Origin: CAVRRZ01 sp963723745
GTDB lineage: Bacteria > Actinomycetota > Actinomycetes > Mycobacteriales > Geodermatophilaceae
Direction of reading: 5' to 3'
NCBI GenBank assembly: GCA_963723745.1
Contig: CAVRRZ010000001.1
Span: 124,001 to 188,000, forward strand
DNA length: 64,000 nucleotides
Shown here: positions 17,602-26,115 of the stretch, one piece after another
Layout of the letters: every line of letters begins with the position of its first letter
Numbering within the stretch: the stretch's first letter is position 1
Notes under the pieces: model-generated
Database searches by the model: none
Told to the model about the DNA's origin: nothing
The model's input: only the letters and a program-made list of their open reading frames with translations
Program-made: the position numbers and the translations under genes

Positions 17602-18720
17602 TCACCCGCCCAGCGCCGGCACCTCCATCGAGCAGGCGTCGAGGTCCCCCGCGTAGGCGATGGCGCCACGGGGGACGAGGAACCGTTCACCGGCCGGCCC
17701 GACGGCCTGCCGGAGGAGCCCCGCACCGACTACGTGCGGGTCCTGCACGACCTCGTCGACCGCGTAGATCGGTGCGGCGGGGACGTCGGCTTCGTGGAGC
17801 AGCTCCAGCCAGTGGTCGCGCCCGTGGTCGGCGAGCGCGGCCTCCAGCTCGGCCCGCAACTCGTCGAAGTGCTCGAGCCGGGCGGGGTAGGTGCGAAAGC
17901 GCGCGTCGTCGCGGAGTTCCGGCCGGCCGACCACGTCGGTGAGCCGCACCCAGAACTTCTCCGGCGACGAGAGGTGGACCGCCAGCGGGCGGCCGTCGCC
18001 GCTGCGCAGGCCGATCGAGTGCGACCGGCGGCCGCGGGAGAACGGTCCCTCGACCTCGCCGCTCTCGGCGTAGTTGGCCACGCTGAGGCCGACGAGGTTC
18101 AGCGACGCGGAGAGCATGCTCACGTCGAAGCGCCGCGGGGCGTCCGCGCGCCGCGCCGCGCCGGCCAGGCCGGCGACCACGGCCAGCGCGGTGTTGAGCC
18201 CGGACAGGGTGTCCGACATCGCGGGCCCGGTCGCCTGCGGCGCCGAGATCGGCGACACCAGGCCCCACAGCCCGGACAGGGCCTGGACGATCGCGTCGTA
18301 GGCCGGACGGTCCCGGTAGGGCCCGCTGGGGCCGAACCCGGTGACCGTGCAGTACACGATGTCCGGGTTGCGGTCGCGGACGGCGGCCTCGCCGACGCCG
18401 AGGCGGTCCAGCGTGCCGGGCCGGAAGTTCTCCACCACGGCGTCGGCGGACGCCGCCAGGTCCAGGTAGCCGGCCTGCCCCTCCGGCGTCCGCAGGTCGA
18501 GGGCGACGCTGCGCTTGCCGTGGTTCAGGGCGGCGAACTGCGGCCGCACCCGGACGCCGGACGCGGCTCCCCCCCAGCGACGGAAGGGGTCACCGCTGCC
18601 CGGCGCCTCGACCTTGACGACGTCGGCACCGAGTTGCGCCAGCAGCAGGCCCGCGAAGGGGCCGCTGATGTAGGAGGCGTTCTCGATCACCGTGACACCG
18701 GCGAGTGGGCCGCTGGACAT
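17602..18720 (-). CDS. class III CoA-transferase (CaiB/BaiF family)
   Basis: A 372-residue family III CoA-transferase. The N-terminus 'PLAGVTVIENASYISGPFAG' is typical, and the catalytic Asp is in 'GPAMSDTLSG'. It moves CoA between carboxylic acids by way of an aspartyl-CoA anhydride. It lies 12 bases after the LigA-like gene and is paralogous to 21668-22846. Two such enzymes, with a thiolase-like/DUF35 pair between them, suggest that a CoA-thioester branch operates in this operon. Confidence 0.85.
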   Translation of the reverse strand: MSSGPLAGVTVIENASYISGPFAGLLLAQLGADVVKVEAPGSGDPFRRWGGAASGVRVRPQFAALNHGKRSVALDLRTPEGQAGYLDLAASADAVVENFRPGTLDRLGVGEAAVRDRNPDIVYCTVTGFGPSGPYRDRPAYDAIVQALSGLWGLVSPISAPQATGPAMSDTLSGLNTALAVVAGLAGAARRADAPRRFDVSMLSASLNLVGLSVANYAESGEVEGPFSRGRRSHSIGLRSGDGRPLAVHLSSPEKFWVRLTDVVGRPELRDDARFRTYPARLEHFDELRAELEAALADHGRDHWLELLHEADVPAAPIYAVDEVVQDPHVVGAGLLRQAVGPAGERFLVPRGAIAYAGDLDACSMEVPALGG

Positions 18721-18732
18721 GGCAGACGTCTC

Positions 18733-19134
18733 TCAGTACCGGTAGAACGGCCGGCCGTGGGGCAGGATCCGCTCGCGGTAGTAGGCCATGGGAGCGCGGT
18801 TCTCCAGCCGCGCGCCGTCGGGTGCGGTCGGTGTCTCGAACTCCCCGGAGGCCAGCTTCGCCTCGATCACCGGCAGCATCAGCGTCCACAGGATGAACGG
18901 GTGGGCGCCCTCGCCGTAGAGGTAGGCGAAGTCGTAGGTCTTCAGCGCGGTCGTCGTCCGCTCGTCGGGCGTCGGCACCGACGAGCGCTCGCTCTCGTTG
19001 TCGAGCAGCCGGGACATGCGCTCGGCGAAGTACCAGTCGACGTAGCCCTCCGGGTCGTCGATGTAGCGCTGCACGAACGCCGGGTTGCGGTCGGTGTCGT
19101 AGCAGAACTTGTTGACGGCGTAGTGATCGATCAC
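18733..19134 (-). CDS. ligA: LigA-like small subunit of extradiol dioxygenase
   Basis: A 133-residue helical protein like the alpha subunit of protocatechuate 4,5-dioxygenase. The motif 'MLPVIEAKLASGEF' falls in the region that covers the active site in LigAB. The GTG start at 19134 overlaps the LigB-like stop (GTGA), as expected for a heteromer made in equal amounts. In classical LigAB the alpha gene comes first; here the order is beta then alpha. Confidence 0.75.
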   Translation of the reverse strand: MIDHYAVNKFCYDTDRNPAFVQRYIDDPEGYVDWYFAERMSRLLDNESERSSVPTPDERTTTALKTYDFAYLYGEGAHPFILWTLMLPVIEAKLASGEFETPTAPDGARLENRAPMAYYRERILPHGRPFYRY

Positions 19135-19988
19135 TGCCCGGCTCCCTGCTCGTAGATGAAGCAGGCCGCAGGGGATCCGCGCCGCTTCATGGCCTCCGCG
19201 TGGACGATCTCCATGTCCTGCTGCATCGCGGCCATCGTGATGTAGTTGAGGAACTGGAACGCGACGTTCCCGTGCTTCATCAGCCGCTCGTAGGTGGAGT
19301 CGGCGACCAGCGAGTCGAAGTCGCGCTCGGTCAGCCACTTCATCGCGTTCTGGTCGAACTCCGGGTCCACGGAGTACGGCATCATCTGCTCCGGGCCCCC
19401 CACCTCGAGGGAGAGGTTGCCGCTGAACACCACGGCGACCCGCTCGACGGCGTTCGAGCCCTCGATGGCCTTGCGCAGCGCCGGCCCGAGGGCCTGGAAG
19501 CGATGACCGGGCGCGATCGGCGGCGCCCCGCAGTTGGTCAGCACGGGGACGACGGGGATCTCCAGCGACGGCTGGCAGATCAGGCTGGGGACGACGCAGG
19601 CGTGGTCGAGCCGCAGTTCGTCGGAGAAGGCGAAGTCGAAACCGTTGTCGAAGCCGGCCTCGATGATGTCCGTGGACAGCTGCCGGTTGCCACCGAGCTC
19701 GATCCGCGGCAGGTCGAACTCGCGCACCTCGTTGTAGAAGGTGCCCTGGTAGGAGGACATCCGGCCGACGATCCACTGCGGCATGTTGTTGTGGAAGAAC
19801 TGGTGGAAGTGGTCGCTGGCGACGATCACCACGGCGTCCGGGTTGGTCCGTGCGAAGGACTCCTGCACCCGGTCGGACCACCCGAGCAGGCTGCGGGCGT
19901 CCTCGGTCAGCTCGTTCTCCGGCTTGGACGTCTTCTGGTGGTACCAGGGGTGATGGGTGGTGCCGACGAGCGAGACGATCTCTGCCAT
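19131..19988 (-). CDS. ligB: LigB-like catalytic subunit of class III extradiol dioxygenase
   Basis: A 285-residue catalytic subunit. Iron ligands fit the LigB pattern: 'GTTHHPW' (His12/13) and 'ASDHFHQFF' (His60/62), with a C-terminal Glu in 'QDMEIVHAEA' as the likely third ligand. It opens a catecholic ring next to the hydroxyls. Protocatechuate 4,5-cleavage is the best guess, because LigJ- and LigK-like genes occur at 26-28 kb, though gallate or another substituted catechol is possible. The ATG at 19988 has a GGAGG ribosome site. Confidence 0.82.
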   Translation of the reverse strand: MAEIVSLVGTTHHPWYHQKTSKPENELTEDARSLLGWSDRVQESFARTNPDAVVIVASDHFHQFFHNNMPQWIVGRMSSYQGTFYNEVREFDLPRIELGGNRQLSTDIIEAGFDNGFDFAFSDELRLDHACVVPSLICQPSLEIPVVPVLTNCGAPPIAPGHRFQALGPALRKAIEGSNAVERVAVVFSGNLSLEVGGPEQMMPYSVDPEFDQNAMKWLTERDFDSLVADSTYERLMKHGNVAFQFLNYITMAAMQQDMEIVHAEAMKRRGSPAACFIYEQGAGQ

Positions 19989-20038
19989 GGGTCCTCCGAA
20001 CGCGAATGGGATGTGGCCGACGGGCGCGGGACGGGAGG

Positions 20039-20497
20039 TCATTCCTCCCGGGGGCGGAAGGCGTGCAGGGTGACCCCGTCGGTGACGTCGTCGAAGACGA
20101 CCTCGACGGGCATGTCGACGCGGACGTCGGCGGGGTCGCAGCCGACGACGTTGGTGATCAGCCGCGGGCCCTCCTCGAGCTCGACGACGCCCACGACGTA
20201 GGGCAGCTGGTCGGCGAGCTCGGCGGCGTAGGCCCGGTGGAACACGGTGAAGCTGTAGAGCCGGGCGCGACCGGACACCTGCCGCCAGGCGAACCGCTCG
20301 CTCCAGCAGTGCTGGCAGCGGTTGCTCGGCGGGAACCAGTACCGGCGGCAGGAGTCGCACTGCTGGACGAGCAGCTCGCGGCGGGTCAGCCCGTCCCAGA
20401 ACGGCTGCGACTCCGGCGTCGGCTGCGGCAGCTTGCGGCGCGGGCGCACGGGCTCGGTGACCACGGCGGGAAGGCCGGCGGCGGTCTCGGCGCTCAT
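20039..20497 (-). CDS. DUF35 OB-fold protein with zinc ribbon, thiolase/aldolase partner
   Basis: A 152-residue protein with a rubredoxin-like zinc ribbon ('CDSCRRYWFPPSNRCQHC', two CxxC pairs) followed by an OB fold. Such proteins bind SCP2-type thiolases, for example ChsH2-type domains with Ltp2 and BbsA with BbsB. The ATG at 20497 overlaps the thiolase-like stop (ATGA), which supports a complex with that protein. Confidence 0.82.
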   Translation of the reverse strand: MSAETAAGLPAVVTEPVRPRRKLPQPTPESQPFWDGLTRRELLVQQCDSCRRYWFPPSNRCQHCWSERFAWRQVSGRARLYSFTVFHRAYAAELADQLPYVVGVVELEEGPRLITNVVGCDPADVRVDMPVEVVFDDVTDGVTLHAFRPREE

Positions 20498-21657
20498 GCC
20501 CCACGCTCCAGGATCAGCGTCGTGTGGCACACCGTGTTGCCGCCGTGGCCGCTGACCAGGGCCAGCCGCGCGTCGGGCACCTGCCGGTTCTCCGGGTACT
20601 CGTGGCGCAGCTGCCGGACGCCCTCGACCACCTGGAGCATGCCTTCGACGTGCCCCTCCGACAGCTGCCCGCCGGAGGTGTTCGTCGGGATGGCGCCGTC
20701 GAGCCGCAGCGCGCCCGAGGCGATGAAGTCACCGCCCTCCCCCTTGGCGCAGAACCCGTAGTCCTCGACCTGGGCCAGGATCATGTAGGTGAAGCAGTCG
20801 TAGAGCTGCGCGGTGTCGATGTCGGCCGGCGTCACATCGGCGATCCGGTAGGCCCGTTCGCCGCTGGCCTTGGCCGCGGTGGTGACCATGTGGTCGTCGA
20901 CGGTCCAGCCCTGCAGGTTGTTCGAGCTGCCGAATCCCCGGACGACCACCGGCGTGTGCGGCAGGTCCCGCGCCCGGTCCAGGCTGGTCACCACCACCGC
21001 GCCGGCCCCGTCGGTGCGCAGCGAGCAGTCGTAGACGCCGAACGGATCGGTCACCGGCCGGCCGGCCAGGTACTCGTCCATGGTCAGCGGGGTCTGCATC
21101 TGCGCGTGCGGATTGCGCGTCGCGTGGTCGCGGACCGAGATGGCGACGTGGCCGAGGTGCTCCTTGGTCGTGCCGTACATGGCCATGTGCCGCTGCGCGC
21201 CGAGCGCGTGGGTGGCCGGCTCGCCGAAGTAGGCGAAGGAGTCCCGCCACTCGCGCGCCCGGTTGTGCGTGGCCTGGTTCATCCGGGCCCGACGGCTGCC
21301 GGGCCGGCGGGTGCGGGTCCACGAGTTGCGGGCGTAACCGCACAGCACGGTGGTGGCCAGGCCCGCCTCGATGGCCATCGAGGCGAGGACGACGGCCAGC
21401 GTCTGGCTCGCGCCCCCGTTGTCCAGGCTGGTGCTGAACGCGGCGTTGAGGCCGAGCCGCTCCCCGAGCTGCTGCTGGAAGGCGTACTCGTCGTCCGGAC
21501 CACGGACGACGATGCCGTCGATGTCGTCCTTGGTGAGCCCGGCGTCGGCGACCGCGGCGACCGCGGCGTCGGCCATGAGGCCGATCGCCGTGGAGCCGGG
21601 CACCTCGCCGAGCCGCGAATGGGCGGCCCCCACGATGGCGGCACTGCGTCCGTACAC
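20494..21657 (-). CDS. SCP2-type thiolase-like protein lacking the nucleophilic Cys
   Basis: A 387-residue thiolase-superfamily protein. Where thiolases have the acylated Cys (CASG/CASS), it reads 'DNGGASQTLA' (79-88), so the nucleophile is absent. The C-terminal 'SGHGGNTVCH' is kept. With a DUF35 partner encoded in overlap, the closest functional model is Ltp2, a retro-aldolase in sterol side-chain breakdown that works without the thiolase Cys. A thiolysis role is therefore unlikely unless another Cys substitutes. It is 10 bases after the second CoA-transferase gene. Confidence 0.8.
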   Translation of the reverse strand: MYGRSAAIVGAAHSRLGEVPGSTAIGLMADAAVAAVADAGLTKDDIDGIVVRGPDDEYAFQQQLGERLGLNAAFSTSLDNGGASQTLAVVLASMAIEAGLATTVLCGYARNSWTRTRRPGSRRARMNQATHNRAREWRDSFAYFGEPATHALGAQRHMAMYGTTKEHLGHVAISVRDHATRNPHAQMQTPLTMDEYLAGRPVTDPFGVYDCSLRTDGAGAVVVTSLDRARDLPHTPVVVRGFGSSNNLQGWTVDDHMVTTAAKASGERAYRIADVTPADIDTAQLYDCFTYMILAQVEDYGFCAKGEGGDFIASGALRLDGAIPTNTSGGQLSEGHVEGMLQVVEGVRQLRHEYPENRQVPDARLALVSGHGGNTVCHTTLILERGA

Positions 21658-21667
21658 GTCGATCCCC

Positions 21668-22846
21668 TCAGCCGGCCGGCACGGTGGCCGGGTCGGGTAC
21701 GGACAGGTAGTCCTCGGGCAGGCCGAGTTCGGCGAGCACCTCGGCGGTGTTCTCCCCGGCCACCGGCGCCGGTCCCGTGCGGGTCGGTGTGCCGTGCAGG
21801 TTCACGCCGCTGCCCAGCAGCCGCAGGCTGCCCTCCGTGGGGTGCTCGACCTCCGTGACCAGCCCGAGGTGGCGGATCTGCTCGTCCTCGACCACGTCGG
21901 CGAGGCTGTTGAGCGGCGCGGCCGGCACGTCGGCGGCCCAGAGCCGCTTCAGCCACTCCTCGCGCGAGCCGGTCGAGAACGTCTCGCCCATCAGCGCCTG
22001 GATGTCGTCGCGGTGCGCGATCCGCTGCTTCCGGTCGGCGAAGCGCGGGTCGTCGACGAGGTCCTCGCGCTCCATCGCCGTGAGCAGCGCCCGCCAGAAC
22101 TTGTCCGGCGAGGAGAGGTGGATGACGAAGGGGGCGCCGTGCTCGTCCTTGACCGCGTAGACCTGAGCAGTGCGTGCCCGGGTGCGCCGGGTCGGCGGCT
22201 GCCCACCGTCGCGGAGGAAGCGGGCCATGTTCTCGGCGAGGAACGACGTGGACGACTGCAGCAGCGAGGTGTCCACCCGCTGGCCCTCGCCGGTCCGCTC
22301 CCGCGCGGCGAGGGCGGCGAGGATGCCGTAGGCGGCGAACAGGCCGGCCAGGTGGTCCGACAGCGAGATGCCCATCGGCTGCGGGTCGTCGAGGTCGGTG
22401 AGCAGGCTCATCAGGCCGCTGGTCGCCTGGCCGATCGTGTCGTAGCCGGGGCGGTGCGCGTTCGGCCCGTCGAGGCCGAAGCCGGTGATGGAGCAGTACA
22501 CCAGGCGCGGGTTGACGCCCCGCACGTCGTCGTAGCCCAGGCCCAGGCGGTCCATGACGCCCACCCGGGAGTTCTCGAGCACGACGTCGGCGCCGGCGAC
22601 CAGGCTGCGCGCGACCTCCCGGCCGCGCTCGGTCTTCAGGTCGGCGAGGACGCTGCGCTTGCTGCGGTTGAGGGAGCAGAACATCGCGCTGTAGTTGCCG
22701 CTGGACCAGCCGCGGTAGGGATCGCCGCGCGATGGCACCTCGATCTTGACCACGTCCGCGCCGAGGTCGGACAGCAACGCCCCCGCGTAGGGGCCCGCGA
22801 CGTAGCTCGCGAACTCGACGACCCGGACACCGGCGAGGGCGCCCAT
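21668..22846 (-). CDS. class III CoA-transferase (CaiB/BaiF family)
   Basis: A 392-residue family III CoA-transferase with N-terminal 'LAGVRVVEFASYVAGPYAG' and the catalytic Asp in 'GISLSDHLAG'. It is the first gene of the 13-gene minus-strand operon that runs to 9193. The start at 22846 is the ATG giving the normal family N-terminus. It probably activates an acid at the expense of another CoA ester. Regulation by the upstream LysR protein (23064) is possible through the palindrome at 22924-22941. Confidence 0.85.
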   Translation of the reverse strand: MGALAGVRVVEFASYVAGPYAGALLSDLGADVVKIEVPSRGDPYRGWSSGNYSAMFCSLNRSKRSVLADLKTERGREVARSLVAGADVVLENSRVGVMDRLGLGYDDVRGVNPRLVYCSITGFGLDGPNAHRPGYDTIGQATSGLMSLLTDLDDPQPMGISLSDHLAGLFAAYGILAALAARERTGEGQRVDTSLLQSSTSFLAENMARFLRDGGQPPTRRTRARTAQVYAVKDEHGAPFVIHLSSPDKFWRALLTAMEREDLVDDPRFADRKQRIAHRDDIQALMGETFSTGSREEWLKRLWAADVPAAPLNSLADVVEDEQIRHLGLVTEVEHPTEGSLRLLGSGVNLHGTPTRTGPAPVAGENTAEVLAELGLPEDYLSVPDPATVPAG

Positions 22847-22923
22847 CAGCAGGTTCCCCTGCGCTGCAGTTGCGATGTCCCCATGTCGATCACGTTTGCA
22901 GGCAACTGTGACGGGAACAACAA

Positions 22924-22941
22924 TCGACTTCTCTAAGTCGA
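22924..22941. promoter_or_regulatory. palindrome upstream of the long minus-strand operon
   Basis: TCGACTT-CTCT-AAGTCGA lies 78 bases before the CoA-transferase start. An interrupted dyad at this distance fits a LysR-type site, and a LysR gene is adjacent. Confidence 0.5.
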
Positions 22942-23063
22942 CTTCGGGGACTCCTGAACTCTCACCCCGACCTCGGCATGCGCCTGACCAGCTCAGACGC
23001 GGTGCGACACGGCTGGGACGCGTGGGACGACCACCGTCACCGCAGGACAGCCGAACCAGGGGG

Positions 23064-24071
23064 TCAGGCCGAGCACGACAACGGCGCGACGCGGCCGGCG
23101 GGGTCCCTGCTCCCGTCGATGCGGTTCTCCTCGGCGCCACCGCCCTCGACGCTCACGCCGTCGATGCTGGTGCCGCAGCCACGCACGGCGCGGACGAACG
23201 ACTCCGCGACGGGCGACAGCGGCGTCCTCGCCAGCCACGTCAGGTACACCGTGCGGAACGGCCGGAACCCGGCGACGGAACACGCCTGCAGCGAGCCGGC
23301 GGCGATCTCGTCGGCGAGCGTCGTCCGCGGCAGGACAGCCACCCCGTGCCCGGCGACCGCCTCGGACTTGACCGCCTCAGTGCTGCCGAGCTCGAGGATC
23401 TGCGGCGTCACGCCGGCCTCCTCGAGGATCCCGAGGATGCGTTTGTGCCCGAGGACCGGAGGCTCGCGCAGGAGCAGGACGTGCCGGGCGAGAGTTTCCA
23501 GCGTGGGTCGCGCCTCGCTCGCCAGCGGGTGGGTGGGCGCGATCGCGACCACGAGCGGCTCCTGGAACAACGGCTTGACCTCGAGCGGCCAGCCCGGGCC
23601 GACCCGCCCGACGAGGGCGAACTCGGCCCGTTCCTCGAGCACCTCCGTCTTCGCCGAGGAACTGCTCTTCATGATCGAGTAGGAGATGTCGACCTGCGGG
23701 TGCGCCCGCTCGAACGCCTGCAGCACCCGGCGGACGACGCCGGCCCCGATGGTCCGGCTGCTCGCGAAGCGCAGGGTGCCCGACGCACCGTCCTGCAGCT
23801 GGGCGATCTCACGCTCGACCGCATCGAGGCCCTGCAGCAGCGAGACGACCCGGTCGTAGAGCGCCGCCCCTGCCGGCGTCGGCGTGGTCTTGCGCGGGCC
23901 GCGGACGAGCAGGCGGGTGCGGTAGCGCCGTTCGAGCTCCTGGACCTGCATGGAGACCGATGACGGAGCGACCTGCAGCTCCTCGGCCGCGCGAGCCATG
24001 CTCTCCAGCTGGACGATCCGGCAGAACACCTCGAGCTGATGGATGCTCGGACGCTTCACCGGCACCTCCAC
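23064..24071 (-). CDS. LysR-type transcriptional regulator
   Basis: A 335-residue LysR regulator with an N-terminal winged helix ('MARAAEELQVAPSSVSM' is the recognition region) and a two-lobed effector domain. It lies in the same direction as, and 217 bases upstream of, the operon starting at 22846, not divergent as most LysR genes are. It probably responds to an aromatic or CoA-ester intermediate of that operon. The GTG at 24071 is used here; a GTG at 24065 is the alternative. Confidence 0.85.
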   Translation of the reverse strand: MEVPVKRPSIHQLEVFCRIVQLESMARAAEELQVAPSSVSMQVQELERRYRTRLLVRGPRKTTPTPAGAALYDRVVSLLQGLDAVEREIAQLQDGASGTLRFASSRTIGAGVVRRVLQAFERAHPQVDISYSIMKSSSSAKTEVLEERAEFALVGRVGPGWPLEVKPLFQEPLVVAIAPTHPLASEARPTLETLARHVLLLREPPVLGHKRILGILEEAGVTPQILELGSTEAVKSEAVAGHGVAVLPRTTLADEIAAGSLQACSVAGFRPFRTVYLTWLARTPLSPVAESFVRAVRGCGTSIDGVSVEGGGAEENRIDGSRDPAGRVAPLSCSA

Positions 24072-24179
24072 GTCGCAGGGCGTCTCTGGCCGGACCGTGG
24101 TCCGCAGGACTGACGCGTCCTCGACCCGGGAGCGAATGTAACTCTCGTCACGCTTTCAACTCAATGACGAAGGGATAAC

Positions 24180-24194
24180 GATCAGACCTTTACC
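24180..24194. promoter_or_regulatory. weak FadR-like site upstream of the LysR gene
   Basis: On the minus strand the sequence GGTAAAGGTCTGATC holds GGTCTGATC, one base from the GGTCTGACC core at 29013. It is about 110 bases before the LysR start. Low certainty. Confidence 0.25.
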
Positions 24195-24212
24195 GCACCC
24201 CGCGCCCGCGCG

Positions 24213-25034
24213 TCAGGCGGTCAACCAGCGGCGCAGCCAGTCCACGGCCGCGTTCCAGGCCTGCCGGGCCGCCTCCGGGTCGTACCGGTCGGGGTTGGTG
24301 TCGTTGTGGAAGGCGTGCCCGGCGCCCTCGAGGACCACGGCCTCGAAGGTCTTGCCGTGCTCGGCCATCGCCTCGCGGATGCCCGGCAGCATCGAGGTGA
24401 TCCGCTGGTCGTTCTCGCCGTAGACGGCGAGCACGGGGGCGGTGATGCCGGGGACGGCGTCGGCGTCCGGGGTCGGGCCGTAGAAGGGCACGCCCGCGGC
24501 CAGCCGCGGCTCCTGCGTGAGCACCCGCCAGGCCACGCCGCCGCCGTAGCAGAAGCCGAGGACGGCGATCCGGCCGTCCCGGACGACGTCCTGCTCGACC
24601 GCCCAGCCGATCAGCGCCCGCACGTCGGTGACGACGTCCGCGGCGTCGATCGTCGCCAGCGCCGCGATGACCTCTTCCTGCGTGTCGAACGCGCCGGTGC
24701 CGCCGAGCCGCGACAGCAGGTCGGGCGCCAGCGCCACGAAGCCGGCGGCCGCCAGCCGTCGCGCGGTGTCGGTGATGTAGGGGACCAGGCCCTTGTTCTC
24801 GTGGATGAGGACGACGGCCGGAGCGGGTTCGCCGTCCTTCGGCCGGGCGACGTACACCTCGACCTCGCCGGCGCCGCCCGGGACGCGCACCCTCTCGGCG
24901 AGCACCTCGGACTCCGGGACGTGCACCTCGGCGTCGCCGGGGTAGCCGTGCGCGTCGGCGGTCGCGGTGGCCCCGCGGCCGGGCAGCGTCGCGTCCTCCT
25001 CGACCTCGGACTCGATGTAGCTCTTGAGATCCAT
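24213..25034 (-). CDS. dienelactone hydrolase family protein
   Basis: A 273-residue dienelactone-hydrolase-type protein. The Cys nucleophile elbow is 'LGFCYGGG', the Asp is in 'YGENDQR' and the His in 'GAGHAFHND'; all three are intact. It may open a lactone formed in aromatic-ring breakdown or hydrolyse another ester. The ATG at 25034 is placed just after the palindrome at 25064-25119, so it likely has its own promoter or depends on readthrough. Confidence 0.82.
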   Translation of the reverse strand: MDLKSYIESEVEEDATLPGRGATATADAHGYPGDAEVHVPESEVLAERVRVPGGAGEVEVYVARPKDGEPAPAVVLIHENKGLVPYITDTARRLAAAGFVALAPDLLSRLGGTGAFDTQEEVIAALATIDAADVVTDVRALIGWAVEQDVVRDGRIAVLGFCYGGGVAWRVLTQEPRLAAGVPFYGPTPDADAVPGITAPVLAVYGENDQRITSMLPGIREAMAEHGKTFEAVVLEGAGHAFHNDTNPDRYDPEAARQAWNAAVDWLRRWLTA

Positions 25035-25063
25035 GGGCGCGCGGTCCTCTCGCTTCGCGGGGC

Positions 25064-25119
25064 GAGATCTGCACACTCGTACGCTTCGCGGCCCGGAAGC
25101 GTACGAGTGCGCAGATCTC
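25064..25119. repeat. 56-bp dispersed palindrome, copy 2
   Basis: Arms 25064-25087 and 25096-25119 begin GAGATCTGCACACTCGTACG, with one mismatch and an 8-base centre. It starts 7 bases after the stop of the gene ending at 25126. See copies at 3627 and 60427. Confidence 0.8.
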
Positions 25120-25125
25120 ATCGGG

Positions 25126-26115
25126 TCAGATGACGAAGTTCTCCGTGGACTCGGGGGCGAACAGCTCCTCGGGCCGGTACTCCCGGCGGGAGAGCCCCTG
25201 CTCGTGGTGGTACTTCAGGAACGTGGACAGCACGTGCTCGTTGGCCTGGAGCCCGTAGGACCAGTAGTCCTCGCCCATGAGCGCGCGGGCCTCCTCGAGA
25301 CCGGGGATCAGCCACGGCAGCATGAAGCGCAGCGCGGAGGCGTCGTAGAGCTCTGCCACGGCCTTCTTCTTGGCCACGCCCAGCGCCTTGGTCAGCGACT
25401 GCGCCACCCACGGGTGCCGCTCGTAGACGTCCCGGCGGACGACGACCACGTGCATGATCGGGAAGATCCCGGTCCGCTCGAAGTACTCCTTCTCCGCGGT
25501 GACCGGGTCGGGGAACAGCCGGCGGACCTTTCCGCCGGGCACGAAGGACGACGGCACCCGCGGGCCCTGGAACGCGTCGATCTCGCCGGCCGCGAGCATC
25601 GCCGACAGGGTCTTGCCCTCGGGGATCGGCTGGATGCGGATCCGGTCGCCGAGGTCGACGGCGGCCTTCTCGATCCGTCCGGGCGTCTCCTGACCCCCGG
25701 TGCGGTACTCGACCGAGTCGACGGGCACGCCGTACTGGTCGGCGAGGAAGCCGCGGATCCAGACGTTGGCGGTCAGCTGCCACTCGGGGGTGCCGACGAC
25801 CTTGCCGCGCAGGTCCTCGGGCTTCTCGATGCCCGAGTCCTCGTGCACGAAGATCCCGGCGTGCCGGAACTGCCGGGAGGTGTACACCGGCAGCGCCACG
25901 AACGGCCGCTCGTCGAGGTCGAGGGACTTCACGTAGGTCGACATCGACATCTCGGCGACCTCGAACTCCCGGTACCGCATCATCCGGAAGAAGGTCTCCT
26001 CGACCGGTAGCCGCAGGTAGGTCAGGTCGATGCCGTCGGGGCGGACCGTGCCCTCCTCCAGCGCGCGGGTGCGGTCGTAGTCGCCGCAGGCGAAGGTCAG
26101 CTGCAGGCGGCCCAT
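25126..26115 (-). CDS. 4,5-dihydroxyphthalate decarboxylase-like protein
   Basis: A 329-residue protein with the type-2 periplasmic-binding fold seen in 4,5-dihydroxyphthalate decarboxylase (Pht5/OphC type). It opens 'LTFACGDYDRTRALEEGTV', typical of that family, and has no signal peptide. In phthalate breakdown this enzyme yields protocatechuate. Its ATG overlaps the ligJ stop (ATGA). A second, divergent paralogue lies at 29046. Decarboxylase activity is likely by context but not proven, since the family also includes ABC-type binding proteins. Confidence 0.78.
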   Translation of the reverse strand: MGRLQLTFACGDYDRTRALEEGTVRPDGIDLTYLRLPVEETFFRMMRYREFEVAEMSMSTYVKSLDLDERPFVALPVYTSRQFRHAGIFVHEDSGIEKPEDLRGKVVGTPEWQLTANVWIRGFLADQYGVPVDSVEYRTGGQETPGRIEKAAVDLGDRIRIQPIPEGKTLSAMLAAGEIDAFQGPRVPSSFVPGGKVRRLFPDPVTAEKEYFERTGIFPIMHVVVVRRDVYERHPWVAQSLTKALGVAKKKAVAELYDASALRFMLPWLIPGLEEARALMGEDYWSYGLQANEHVLSTFLKYHHEQGLSRREYRPEELFAPESTENFVI

